The notes under the pieces are model-generated. The model ran no database searches and had not been told where the DNA came from. It saw nothing but the letters and a program-made list of their open reading frames with translations. A stretch of DNA of 30,080 nt, from positions 1-30,080 of the IMG/VR virus record IMGVR_UViG_3300042296_000150. The stretch is one strand, 5' to 3'. Positions 22,284 to 28,503 of this stretch are shown piece by piece (the stretch's first letter is position 1; every line of letters starts with the position of its first letter). The position numbers were made by a program, and so were the translations under genes. Source of the stretch: a virus.

Positions 22284-22482
22284 TGGTTACCTCACTTTCT
22301 AAATAACCAATTTGTTTTTTTAATTCACGTACTAATCTAACTGAAGTAGATTTATCTAAACAAATTAAATTTTCTTGCATATCAATAACAATTTCATTAA
22401 AATTATTAATGAATACTTCTAATTCATTTTGGTCTGTTTGACTTCTTTCAGTTCCTTGAAAAATTAATTTTACGTTTGCCAT
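22276..22482 (-). CDS. Unknown 68-residue protein
   Basis: This 68-residue protein (MANVKLIFQGTERSQTDQNE) has a short strand start then helices ending VRELKKQIGYLESEVTNG, possibly a dimerising coil. It is the first protein gene after the structured RNA and terminator at 22522-22622, so its level would respond to read-through there. It overlaps the DUF6291-like gene by 8 bases. No family recognised. Confidence 0.7.
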   Translation of the reverse strand: MANVKLIFQGTERSQTDQNELEVFINNFNEIVIDMQENLICLDKSTSVRLVRELKKQIGYLESEVTNG

Positions 22483-22521
22483 AACTATAAAGGTTTAAAG
22501 ATAACCTATAACTATTAAATT

Positions 22522-22622
22522 AATAAAAAAATCCCATTCATTTGGTAGTGTTGTGGAACGTACCTCCTGAATAGGATTTTATATAATATTTTAATTTTAC
22601 GTAATGCGTTCCACTTCATTAC
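22522..22622 (-). ncRNA. Structured leader or small RNA with interleaved stems
   Basis: From a TAnnTTTG promoter at 22627-22634, a transcript of about 100 bases would contain GTGGAACG (complement of 22607-22614) pairing with CGTTCCAC (22553-22560), and a 13-base arm (22568-22580) pairing with 22528-22540. The arms alternate (1-2-1-2), so they form either a pseudoknot or two exclusive folds. The second stem has a G-U pair on the minus strand that would be C-A on the plus strand, which favours this orientation. It ends in seven U. The 7-base stretch between arms is GGAGGTA, a Shine-Dalgarno-like sequence. There is no credible ORF inside. Confidence 0.6.
22525..22580 (-). terminator. Terminator at the end of the structured RNA
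   Basis: The 13-base stem described above (22568-22580 with 22528-22540) is followed by TTTTTTTATTAA on the minus strand. The stem encloses 27 bases including one arm of the other stem, so termination may depend on which stem forms first. Confidence 0.65.
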
Positions 22623-22626
22623 TTTG

Positions 22627-22657
22627 CAAATATAATATTTTAATTTAAACCTGTAAA
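22627..22657 (-). promoter_or_regulatory. Promoter of the structured RNA / replication operon
   Basis: The minus-strand -7 box TATATTTG lies at 22627-22634, and TTTA stands in the -33 position 19 bases upstream (22654-22657). The -33 region overlaps the preceding terminator hairpin. Confidence 0.6.
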
Positions 22658-22672
22658 ATTAATTACAGGTTT
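22647..22672. terminator. Perfect 10-bp hairpin after the SSB gene
   Basis: AAACCTGTAA (22647-22656) and TTACAGGTTT (22663-22672) form a perfect 10-bp stem with a 6-base loop, 13 bases after the SSB stop. The T-run is better on the plus strand (TTTTATT) than on the minus strand. It probably ends the recombination unit. Confidence 0.75.
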
Positions 22673-22684
22673 TTATTAACAATT

Positions 22685-23035
22685 TTAAAAAGGCAAATCA
22701 TCTGCCGCTTGTTGTAAAGGAGTTTTTACTTCAAATGTTTCAACTGCTGTATTAGTTAAACTTGGTGCATCTAATTTATCAATTCTCCAACCGTTTAAAC
22801 TACAATACCATTTTTCGTTATACTTATTACCACGAATATTAATACCTACTTTTACAGATTGCCCTACAGCGTATTTATCTAACATTTCGCATTTGTCTTG
22901 TACAAAATCAATAGCTACTTCTTGTGGATATTGCTCATCTGTTTTAACTACTAATAATCTTTTTTTGAAAGTTCCTGCACTTCCTACTGTTTCTGTATTT
23001 CCAATATGGATAATACTACCAATTACTTCACTCAT
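22685..23035 (-). CDS. Single-stranded DNA-binding protein (DUF3127-like)
   Basis: This 116-residue OB-fold-type protein has IGSIIHIGNTETVGSAGTFK, RLLVVKTDEQYPQEVAIDFV and the KYNEKWYCSLNGWRIDKL strand typical of DUF3127. It ends in an acidic DDLPF tail like that of bacterial SSB, which recruits partner proteins. It would coat single strands in replication and recombination. It follows the possible annealing protein by 18 bases and ends just before a terminator. Confidence 0.85.
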   Translation of the reverse strand: MSEVIGSIIHIGNTETVGSAGTFKKRLLVVKTDEQYPQEVAIDFVQDKCEMLDKYAVGQSVKVGINIRGNKYNEKWYCSLNGWRIDKLDAPSLTNTAVETFEVKTPLQQAADDLPF

Positions 23036-23053
23036 TTTTATTTAATTTAATTA

Positions 23054-23440
23054 TTATTTACGTTTAAAATCTTCGCTTTCATCTTCTCCAAATACTCCCA
23101 ATTCATAAAACCCTGTTAGTTTTAATACTGCTCTACTCATAGCACGTTTTTCTGCCATTTCCATAACATACCAACTTTGAGTGTTACCATCTTTAAAACT
23201 ATCGCCTTTTAAAGCAGATCCAAATGTTTCAATAACATTGTTTTGTTTTGTAGCAGTTGCTTTAACTACGCAAAATTTAGGTTCGCAAGTTACAACTTCG
23301 TAAGATATTTGTACTTTTTCTTTTGCTTGTATCTTATCTATACCGCTTCTGGTAATAATAATGTAATGCTGATGCTTGTAAACATCATCTTTAGTTAATT
23401 CAAACTTAACGTAAAGCTCTTTTAATTTATCTACATTCAT
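23054..23440 (-). CDS. Possible single-strand annealing protein
   Basis: This 128-residue protein has strands (YIIITRSGIDKIQAKEKV, then KFCVVKATATKQNNVIETFG) and a C-terminal block, WYVMEMAEKRAMSRAVLKLT, then GFYELGVFGEDESEDF. The AEKRAMSRA-x-x-K-L-x-G pattern followed by acidic residues recalls Rad52-like and Sak-type annealing proteins, but this protein is short. Position beside SSB agrees with recombination. It contains the only GATC I found in the window. The role is tentative; existence is certain. Confidence 0.75.
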   Translation of the reverse strand: MNVDKLKELYVKFELTKDDVYKHQHYIIITRSGIDKIQAKEKVQISYEVVTCEPKFCVVKATATKQNNVIETFGSALKGDSFKDGNTQSWYVMEMAEKRAMSRAVLKLTGFYELGVFGEDESEDFKRK

Positions 23441-23444
23441 AATT

Positions 23445-23888
23445 TTAGTATTTAATTGTTAAACTATCTGCCGAATATTTAATACTTACTTTTGGTATCT
23501 CGCAACCATCACAATCATACAAAGGTTCTGTTTGTTTTAAAGCTATTTTTAAAACTTCCTCACGTTCTTTTAATTTTCTGTTTAAATCTGCCCAAAGTTC
23601 ATCTTCTGCAAATTGTATCATTTGCCTACCATTTACAGGGTTAATTTCTATTCCGTAAACAATTTGCTTTTCACGTGGTAAACTTGCTTTTAATTCATCT
23701 CTAACATTGCTTATTGCGGTTGTTAAACGTTCTGCTTGTGCAAACGCTTCTATTTTGTTAATTTCACCTGCATCAATTAGATTTTTAGCGAATGTTTTAG
23801 ATGATAATTCTAATTCCTTTTTACTTGGTAAAAAATTAGATGTTGCAATTTCTTGCATTTGCATTAATTCATAAAGATTTTTACTCAT
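23445..23888 (-). CDS. Unknown helical protein of the recombination unit
   Basis: This 147-residue protein (MSKNLYELMQMQEIATSNFL) is mostly helical: RLTTAISNVRDELKASLP, a strand IVYGIEINPVNGRQMIQFAE, a helix WADLNRKLKEREEVLKIALK and a C-terminal CDGCEIPKVSIKYSADSLTI. The arrangement suggests a small two-part protein with a CDGC motif. I do not recognise the family. It is the first gene after the 23917 promoter, so it should be made early. Confidence 0.75.
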   Translation of the reverse strand: MSKNLYELMQMQEIATSNFLPSKKELELSSKTFAKNLIDAGEINKIEAFAQAERLTTAISNVRDELKASLPREKQIVYGIEINPVNGRQMIQFAEDELWADLNRKLKEREEVLKIALKQTEPLYDCDGCEIPKVSIKYSADSLTIKY

Positions 23889-23916
23889 AATATTTTTGTT
23901 TTTGATTAATAATACG

Positions 23917-23948
23917 CAAATATAAATATAATTTATTTAATAAAAAAA
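23917..23948 (-). promoter_or_regulatory. Early promoter with T-tract
   Basis: The minus-strand -7 box TATATTTG lies at 23917-23924. The T-tract AGTTTTTTTATTAAA lies 24 bases upstream, as at 17568 and 25186. Predicted start is near 23912, 24 bases before the ATG at 23888. Confidence 0.7.
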
Positions 23949-23961
23949 CTTTTTATTAATT

Positions 23962-24234
23962 TTATTCAGTAATCATAGTATAATTTTTTCTAATAACTGT
24001 ATCTATCTTATATGTAAGTTCGTTTAAATACGTTCCTTTAGATATTTGTTTACTTTCAAATATTGCATCCATCATAGGCTCAAGTGAATTTTCTAATTCT
24101 TTTCCTTTGTCTATAATTTCTTTTGCTAAAAAACTATTAGCTTGTATATCATTAAGTTCTGTAATTAGCAAATAAGTTAAAGTTGCAATTTTATGGCTAC
24201 TTAAATTATGCTTTTTGTTAGTTTGTAGTTTCAT
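23962..24234 (-). CDS. Unknown helical 90-residue protein
   Basis: A 90-residue helical protein (MKLQTNKKHNLSSHKIATLT) with LLITELNDIQANSFLAKEII and a C-terminal TYKIDTVIRKNYTMITE. It follows the previous gene by one base and is the last of five small genes from the 25186 promoter. No domain recognised; such early small genes often target host functions, which cannot be told here. Confidence 0.7.
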   Translation of the reverse strand: MKLQTNKKHNLSSHKIATLTYLLITELNDIQANSFLAKEIIDKGKELENSLEPMMDAIFESKQISKGTYLNELTYKIDTVIRKNYTMITE

Positions 24235-24235
24235 A

Positions 24236-24517
24236 TTAATTTTGTATTGGTTGTTGAAATACTGTATCTTTTACAGTTGTATAAGGTAAAGCTACACGTC
24301 TATTAAAATAATTACTTACATTGTTATTTTCATTTATTGCTTCTAATTTACGTTTACTTAATTCTTCTTCAAAATCACGTTTTAATTCTAAAAATAAATT
24401 AATACTTTGTGCAGTTGTTTTATCTCTAAATAAAATTAATTTTAAATCTAATAATTCTTCTGATTGGTTTTTAACCCCAGCTAAAATATTCCAATAATTT
24501 GTTAATCTGTTTTTCAT
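24236..24517 (-). CDS. Unknown charged 93-residue protein
   Basis: A 93-residue charged helical protein with LILFRDKTTAQSINLFLELK and RDFEEELSKRKLEAINENNN, then a short basic RRVALPYTTVKDTVFQQ end. It lies 4 bases after the helix-turn-helix gene. No family recognised. Confidence 0.7.
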   Translation of the reverse strand: MKNRLTNYWNILAGVKNQSEELLDLKLILFRDKTTAQSINLFLELKRDFEEELSKRKLEAINENNNVSNYFNRRVALPYTTVKDTVFQQPIQN

Positions 24518-24521
24518 AATT

Positions 24522-24734
24522 TTAAATTTTAGTTATAATTTCGTTTTCTACTAATATCAAATCTTTGTCAATTAAACCTTTTTTCTTTAGTAATTTAGCA
24601 AGTTGTACAGCTTCTTTTAAATTGTACTGCTTTTTCTTTTGATAGTGTATTAGTTGAGTACTTACTCCTGTATGCTTACTTAACCTGTATGCGGTTAAAT
24701 CTGTTTGCCTTAATAATTGTTCTATTGCATTCAT
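24522..24734 (-). CDS. Small helix-turn-helix DNA-binding protein (Cro-like)
   Basis: In this 70-residue protein residues about 12-32 (LTAYRLSKHTGVSTQLIHYQ) form a clear helix-turn-helix, with AYRLSKHTGVS as the turn and TQLIHYQKKK as recognition helix. It is followed by LKEAVQLAKLLKKKG, the third-helix packing region of Cro/XRE-type folds. It lacks a dimerisation or peptidase domain, so it is more Cro-like than repressor-like. The expected target is an early promoter such as 25186 or 27378. Without integrase a lytic-switch role is unclear. Confidence 0.78.
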   Translation of the reverse strand: MNAIEQLLRQTDLTAYRLSKHTGVSTQLIHYQKKKQYNLKEAVQLAKLLKKKGLIDKDLILVENEIITKI

Positions 24735-24943
24735 TATTTTATTTGGTTTTTAAGTTGTTCAATAGTTTTTTCTAATTCTTTATTTTGCTTTTCTAATTTT
24801 GTTAAATAATCTTCTATTTTAATAAAAGCCAAACCTACTTTTGTTTGCTGCATTACTTCAAAATCTACTGCTTCGGAATGATAAAGCTCATTAATTTCAA
24901 TACCTAATTCCTCTAAATCTGTTCTAAATAAATTATTTGCCAT
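24734..24943 (-). CDS. Unknown coiled-coil 69-residue protein
   Basis: A 69-residue protein (MANNLFRTDLEELGIEINEL) whose C-terminal half is a coiled coil (KLEKQNKELEKTIEQLKNQI). It overlaps both neighbours (11 and 1 bases). The shape suggests a dimeric adaptor. No homologue recalled. Confidence 0.68.
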   Translation of the reverse strand: MANNLFRTDLEELGIEINELYHSEAVDFEVMQQTKVGLAFIKIEDYLTKLEKQNKELEKTIEQLKNQIK

Positions 24944-25154
24944 AAAATATATTGTCTAAAGGTGTTATAAATTCAAAATCTTTTACTTCTAATGCATCAA
25001 ATAAATGCATCATTTCAATTACTTTTAATTCAGTCCAAGCTACTTCTGCTTTTAAAGATACAATTAACTTTCCAGCAATAGTTGGGTACTTTTCTTTGTA
25101 GTTTTTTAACTTGTTTCTGTTTTCTTTGGATAATTTGTCCCATAAATTTTTCAT
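24933..25154 (-). CDS. Unknown 73-residue protein, first gene of the small-protein unit
   Basis: A 73-residue protein (MKNLWDKLSKENRNKLKNYK) with a basic helix then VSLKAEVAWTELKVIEMMHL. It is first after the 25186 promoter and overlaps its follower by 11 bases, so it should be among the first proteins made. Function unknown. Confidence 0.7.
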   Translation of the reverse strand: MKNLWDKLSKENRNKLKNYKEKYPTIAGKLIVSLKAEVAWTELKVIEMMHLFDALEVKDFEFITPLDNIFYGK

Positions 25155-25185
25155 AATTATATTTGTTTTAGTTATTAATATGGTA

Positions 25186-25217
25186 CAAATGTAAAGTAAA
25201 TAATTTTAATAAAAAAA
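25186..25217 (-). promoter_or_regulatory. Early promoter with T-tract
   Basis: The minus-strand -7 box is TACATTTG (25186-25193). The T-tract ATTTTTTTATTAAAA lies 24 bases upstream, as at 17568 and 23917. Predicted start is near 25181, about 27 bases before the ATG at 25154. Confidence 0.68.
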
Positions 25218-25247
25218 TATTTTACTAATTATTTTGAAAATTCATGC

Positions 25248-25276
25248 AAAAAAAAAGCCTTACAATTAAGTAAAGC
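25248..25276 (-). terminator. Intrinsic terminator after the spanin-like gene
   Basis: On the minus strand GCTTTAC pairs with GTAAGGC (one G-U) around TTAATT and is followed by nine U. It ends the first early unit 25 bases after the stop at 25301. Confidence 0.82.
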
Positions 25277-25300
25277 CTTGAAAACATTGGTAAAAATATT

Positions 25301-25921
25301 TTAAAATAATTTTTTGTAGTATCCTATTCCTATACGTTTTTCTGTATCAAATGAAGCATTTATAATATTACCACGTTTATTTTTAATACCAATTCCTGCA
25401 GAAAATAGCGGTTTATTTAATTGTAAAGTATTTGCTACGTTTACACCTAAATATAAATTGTTTTTTGGTTTGGGTGCATCTACTTTTAATTCTTGTGGCT
25501 TTATTGTGTAATCTAAACGCATTTGCTTTACATTACCCATCACTTCGCCTGAAACTTGAGCGTTTATATATTTATCATCAAATGTTTGCTTAAAAGCGTT
25601 TATTTCGATTGCTTTATTATACGCTTGTATTTGTTGCAAACTATCCATTTTTAAAAATTCTAATTGCATCTTATTATTTTCTTCAAATAGTTTATCAATT
25701 TGGTTTACGTAAAAACCTGTGCCTACAGTATCTTTAATATTTATTGGCACATTAATAACTTTTTCTTTCGTTACAATAGAACCTTTTACTTCTTTTGTAA
25801 TTACTTTTATTTTTTCTGCGTATTGTGGCTCAGGGTTGCAACCTTGAAACCATAATACAATAAATAAAATTATCCAACCTAACCAAGTTAAATAATTTAT
25901 TCTTTTATTAGTTGCTTCCAT
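25301..25921 (-). CDS. Membrane-anchored, possibly spanin-like protein
   Basis: This 206-residue protein has one N-terminal hydrophobic segment (WLGWIILFIVLWFQGC, about 13-28). The final FQGC looks like a weak lipobox, so it may be a signal-anchor or a lipoprotein. A periplasmic helix region (KIKVITKEVKG onward, with FEENNKMQLEFLKMDSLQ) leads to a C-terminal Gly/Asn-rich strand region (NLYLGVNVANTLQLNKP, then FSAGIGIKNKRG) ending YYKKLF. This order resembles spanins that bridge the envelope during lysis, but it lies in an early unit far from the endolysin, which argues against that role. An envelope-modifying exclusion protein is an alternative. Confidence 0.7.
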   Translation of the reverse strand: MEATNKRINYLTWLGWIILFIVLWFQGCNPEPQYAEKIKVITKEVKGSIVTKEKVINVPINIKDTVGTGFYVNQIDKLFEENNKMQLEFLKMDSLQQIQAYNKAIEINAFKQTFDDKYINAQVSGEVMGNVKQMRLDYTIKPQELKVDAPKPKNNLYLGVNVANTLQLNKPLFSAGIGIKNKRGNIINASFDTEKRIGIGYYKKLF

Positions 25922-26078
25922 CTGCTAATTCTTTTATTGCGTTATTAATACTTTCTTGTTGGTAACCTAACTGAATTAATAATCCTGTAATAATTTCAAT
26001 TACTTCGCTAATTTCTAAATCGTCATTTGGTGTTTCTACTGTGTATGTATTTCCGTAATTCTTAATTTCTATTTTCAT
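25908..26078 (-). CDS. 56-residue acidic protein of the first early unit
   Basis: An ATG at 26078 opens 56 codons: MKIEIKNYGNTYTVETPNDD, then LEISEVIEIITGLLIQLGYQ and a helix ending ADGSN. It overlaps the next gene by 14 bases and the preceding microgene by 17, and together with that gene fills the 265-base gap. The N-terminal strand pair and following helix recur in many small Bacteroidota phage proteins of unknown role. Confidence 0.75.
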   Translation of the reverse strand: MKIEIKNYGNTYTVETPNDDLEISEVIEIITGLLIQLGYQQESINNAIKELADGSN

Positions 26079-26184
26079 ATTTTATTCTTAAAATTTTATG
26101 ATATACTTTGTTTACGCTTTCTTTGTTGCAACCACGATTATAATTAAATTTTATAATTCGTAATACTCTTTGTAAATCTGACAT
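26062..26184 (-). CDS. 40-residue basic protein of the first early unit
   Basis: An ATG at 26184 opens 40 codons: MSDLQRVLRIIKFNYNRGCN then KESVNKVYHKILRIKYENRN. It begins two bases after the phosphoesterase stop and overlaps the next gene by 17 bases. It is small and very basic (Arg/Lys-rich), which suits nucleic-acid binding, but no domain is recognised. Confidence 0.68.
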   Translation of the reverse strand: MSDLQRVLRIIKFNYNRGCNKESVNKVYHKILRIKYENRN

Positions 26185-26186
26185 AG

Positions 26187-27353
26187 TTAAAATATAAATG
26201 TTAAACGTTGTACTTGTCCGTGTTCTTTATCGTGTATGTAACCCTCAACTGCTTTAGGTGCGTGTTGATACCCGTTTCTATGGTGCCAACTATCTGTACC
26301 GCTTGGACTTCTTAAAGTTTCTACGCATACACTCATATAATCTTTGCTAATTTTATGGTGCATATGGTGCGTGTAAATATATTTGTGTTTGCAATTACTC
26401 CAATCTTTGCTTTCGTTTGCCATTAGCAAAGGTAAATCTTGTGGCTTTGCACCGTCTCCGTGTGTAGTACCTATTAAATTTTTACCATAAACAAAGTATT
26501 TTCTGTGTGCTATTGTAGTATCAAATGTAACGTTTTTACAATCTTTAAAATGCGTTTCAATTACTTGTGCTAAAAAGAAACCATTTGTATAATCGTGATT
26601 ACTTGGATTATAAACCACGTGAACATCTGCAATACTCATTAATATTTCTACAATATCTACGTATAATTGTTTTGCAATTAAAAAATTAGTGTGCCACATT
26701 CCATCTGTATCTTGTGGCGTTCCACTTGTTGTAGTTCGTTTAGTATTGTCAATATGTAAAATATCATTACCAATAACAAATAATATCTTATCAATACTAT
26801 TTTCTTTAATTTCATTTAAAATGCCTTTACAACCATTTAAAACACGTTGTACTGCTATTTGATTATTATATGCTTCTCCAACTTCAAAAGCACTACATAA
26901 TTTACCAATGTGAATATCTGCAGGGTCGAAAACAAACAACCTTTTATTTTCGTTATTTTCTTTTCTTTTTATTGTTGGGTATTTAGGTACGTAATTTTGT
27001 AGCTCTTTTAATAATTCCGTTTTAATTAATTCTAAATCGTTTTCAGAATTTTCAACAAAGTTTGGGTTTTTAATAAAGATACTGCTTTTCTTTGTTTTAA
27101 GCCACAAATGTTTAACCGAAGTATTTGGTACATCTAATTCATCTGTTGCATCAAACACGCCTTCGTGTGTATCTAATAAACGCTTTCTATTTCTTTTAAC
27201 ATAGGTGCGTAATAAATCAACTTCTTTGTTTAAATAACCACCCTCATTAGTTTTTAGTAATTTCTTTGCAATTTCTGTGTCTGTAGCCTTTCTATTATCT
27301 TGTAATAATTCAGTTAATTGCAAATCGTAATTTTTCCATTTTGAAACGCCCAT
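26187..27353 (-). CDS. Mre11-like metallophosphoesterase with N-terminal extension
   Basis: In this 388-residue protein residues 140-388 are a calcineurin-type phosphoesterase. The metal ligands are in DIHIG (146-150), GNDILH (195-200), SNHDY (251-255), THGD (297-300) and THHMHH (328-333). This set is typical of nuclease-like members related to Mre11/SbcD, which occur in Bacteroidota phages. Residues 1-130 are charged, with a helical repeat (ATDTEIAKKLLKTN) that could be a helix-turn-helix or clamp. It is the first gene after a consensus promoter, so it acts early. Nuclease or phosphodiesterase activity on host DNA or a defence signal are options; the substrate is not visible. Confidence 0.85.
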   Translation of the reverse strand: MGVSKWKNYDLQLTELLQDNRKATDTEIAKKLLKTNEGGYLNKEVDLLRTYVKRNRKRLLDTHEGVFDATDELDVPNTSVKHLWLKTKKSSIFIKNPNFVENSENDLELIKTELLKELQNYVPKYPTIKRKENNENKRLFVFDPADIHIGKLCSAFEVGEAYNNQIAVQRVLNGCKGILNEIKENSIDKILFVIGNDILHIDNTKRTTTSGTPQDTDGMWHTNFLIAKQLYVDIVEILMSIADVHVVYNPSNHDYTNGFFLAQVIETHFKDCKNVTFDTTIAHRKYFVYGKNLIGTTHGDGAKPQDLPLLMANESKDWSNCKHKYIYTHHMHHKISKDYMSVCVETLRSPSGTDSWHHRNGYQHAPKAVEGYIHDKEHGQVQRLTFIF

Positions 27354-27377
27354 AATTTATTTGTTTAAAAGTTTCAA

Positions 27378-27408
27378 CAAATATATAAAAAAGTTTTGTA
27401 TAAACAAA
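27378..27408 (-). promoter_or_regulatory. Consensus early promoter (minus strand)
   Basis: -33 TTTG (27405-27408) and -7 TATATTTG (27378-27385) are separated by exactly 19 bases, a textbook Bacteroidota promoter. Start near 27373 leaves a leader of about 20 bases before the phosphoesterase ATG at 27353. It overlaps a plus-strand promoter. Confidence 0.82.
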
Positions 27409-27425
27409 TATTTGTATTATATTTG
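27395..27425 (+). promoter_or_regulatory. Overlapping plus-strand promoter
   Basis: TTTG (27395-27398) and TATATTTG (27418-27425), also with 19-base spacing, face right. No plus-strand gene follows. A transcript from about 27430 would meet the hairpin at 27459-27491, giving an RNA of about 60 bases. Confidence 0.6.
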
Positions 27426-27458
27426 CGTATTCATAATTTGTTTTGATTAATAGTTAAG

Positions 27459-27491
27459 AAAAAACCCTTGCAGTATTTGTAAGGGTTTTTT
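27459..27491. terminator. Strong bidirectional terminator after the endolysin gene
   Basis: Arms AAAAAACCCTTGCA (27459-27472) and TGTAAGGGTTTTTT (27478-27491) pair over 14 positions (one G-U) with a 5-base loop, and both strands end in a T-run. It closes the late/lysis transcript 5 bases after the endolysin stop and could also end the short plus-strand RNA. Confidence 0.9.
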
Positions 27492-27496
27492 TGATT

Positions 27497-27871
27497 TTAC
27501 CAACGAGCTTTTACACCCCTTATATCGTAATGCGTAAAGTTTGGATATATTCCTATACCGCCCTGTTGCATTTTACCACTTGCTATTAAACCCTCAATTA
27601 CTTTTGCAACTTCTTTAGGAGTCATACCTTTTACAGTAATATCAGAAGCATTGCCTTTTAAGTGTTGGCTATCTTTAACGCCACCTATTTTTTTATTATA
27701 TTCTGGTGAACGGTATGCTGAATTAATAATAATTGATTTACCAATAGCATCACGTAATACTTGTAAATTTTTAGCCAATTTAATAATGTTAATCATTACA
27801 TTGTTTGGCATAATTGAACCATCTTTACAATTAAATTCTTGTAAACTAAAATTAGTCGTTATTTTTGCCAT
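27497..27871 (-). CDS. Endolysin, peptidase M15 family
   Basis: This 124-residue enzyme has the M15_3-type zinc site: YRSPEYNKKIGG, then SQHLKGNASDI with His70 and Asp77, and THYDIRG with His114. These peptidases cleave peptidoglycan stem peptides and serve as endolysins in many small phages. No signal peptide is visible, so it needs the holin-like proteins for export. The 20-base overlap with the membrane microgene and the downstream terminator mark the end of the lysis unit. Confidence 0.9.
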   Translation of the reverse strand: MAKITTNFSLQEFNCKDGSIMPNNVMINIIKLAKNLQVLRDAIGKSIIINSAYRSPEYNKKIGGVKDSQHLKGNASDITVKGMTPKEVAKVIEGLIASGKMQQGGIGIYPNFTHYDIRGVKARW

Positions 27872-28025
27872 CGTTTTTTTTGTTTAAAGTTTCTATTGTT
27901 TTTAATATTGTGTAAAAAATAGAAGCAATTAATAGAATTATTTTTAAAAAGTTTTCAATATTAGAAAAGCTTAAAGCCATAGTTATAGCATTAAAAAAAT
28001 AAAGTTTTAAATCGTTATGCGACAT
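27852..28025 (-). CDS. 57-residue membrane protein of the lysis unit
   Basis: An ATG at 28025 opens 57 codons ending TAA at 27852. The start is MSHNDLKLYFFNAITMALSF, followed by a single hydrophobic helix (FLKIILLIASIFYTIL) and a polar, basic-Asn tail (KKNDGKNND). It overlaps the holin-like gene by 11 and the endolysin gene by 20 bases, so it belongs to the lysis cassette. A single-span protein with basic tail could be an antiholin, a second holin or an inner spanin; none is proven. Confidence 0.75.
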   Translation of the reverse strand: MSHNDLKLYFFNAITMALSFSNIENFLKIILLIASIFYTILKTIETLNKKNDGKNND

Positions 28026-28212
28026 TTTTACTTTTCATTAAACGTTCAACAATATTAGTAACCCCTTCAATAGTTATGTAAGAAGTAGAAACTATTACCC
28101 AATCAGTAGAAGTTATATTGCCAAAAAATAAGCCAACACAAGCCACTACAAATACTGTTAATTTTCTACTCACCCATTTATTTAAAAATAAATCTATTTT
28201 TTCTCTAGTCAT
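28015..28212 (-). CDS. Holin-like small membrane protein
   Basis: This 65-residue protein has a basic amphipathic start (MTREKIDLFLNKWVSRK), a first membrane helix (LTVFVVACVGLFFGNI) and a second hydrophobic segment (DWVIVSTSYITIEGVTNIV) before a basic end (ERLMKSKNVA). Size, charge and position upstream of the peptidase fit a phage holin. It shares one base with the preceding gene. Confidence 0.8.
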   Translation of the reverse strand: MTREKIDLFLNKWVSRKLTVFVVACVGLFFGNITSTDWVIVSTSYITIEGVTNIVERLMKSKNVA

Positions 28213-28502
28213 TATGAAGCAAATGTATGTTTAGGTGTTTTAACCTCAATAGCATTAGTAAACTTAATTTCGTTTTCACTCATAACGTCATAATGGTAAC
28301 CATCAGCATAAATAGGCTCTTTAACTAAATTAAAATCTTCATCTATAATTCCGTTTTCTAAAATAATTAAACCCAATTCTACAACCGCTTGTATTCCATC
28401 TGCATAAAATAAATCATCCTTTACTTCTTTGTAAACACCTTTGCTAATTAAATCAGCTATTGCAGTTTTTTTGTCTGTGTATTTAAGTTTATATATGTAC
28501 AT
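28212..28502 (-). CDS. Small protein between tail fibre and holin
   Basis: A 96-residue acidic protein (MYIYKLKYTDKKTAIADLIS) with DLFYADGIQAVVELGLIILE and an EPIYADGYHYDVMSENEIKF segment. It follows the fibre gene by one base. Proteins of this YADG type commonly follow fibre genes in flavobacterial phages, and a fibre chaperone or accessory is plausible, though unproven. Confidence 0.76.
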   Translation of the reverse strand: MYIYKLKYTDKKTAIADLISKGVYKEVKDDLFYADGIQAVVELGLIILENGIIDEDFNLVKEPIYADGYHYDVMSENEIKFTNAIEVKTPKHTFAS

Positions 28503-28503
28503 T

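Noticed and set aside
22514-22548. Eight-codon peptide after GGAGG in the structured RNA
   Set aside because: The ATG is more than 12 bases beyond GGAGG and the reading covers the terminator stem and U-run.
28178-28196. Another copy of the late element (TTTATTTAAAAATA)
   Set aside because: It lies within the holin-like coding region, lacks the final CA, and is not near a start codon.
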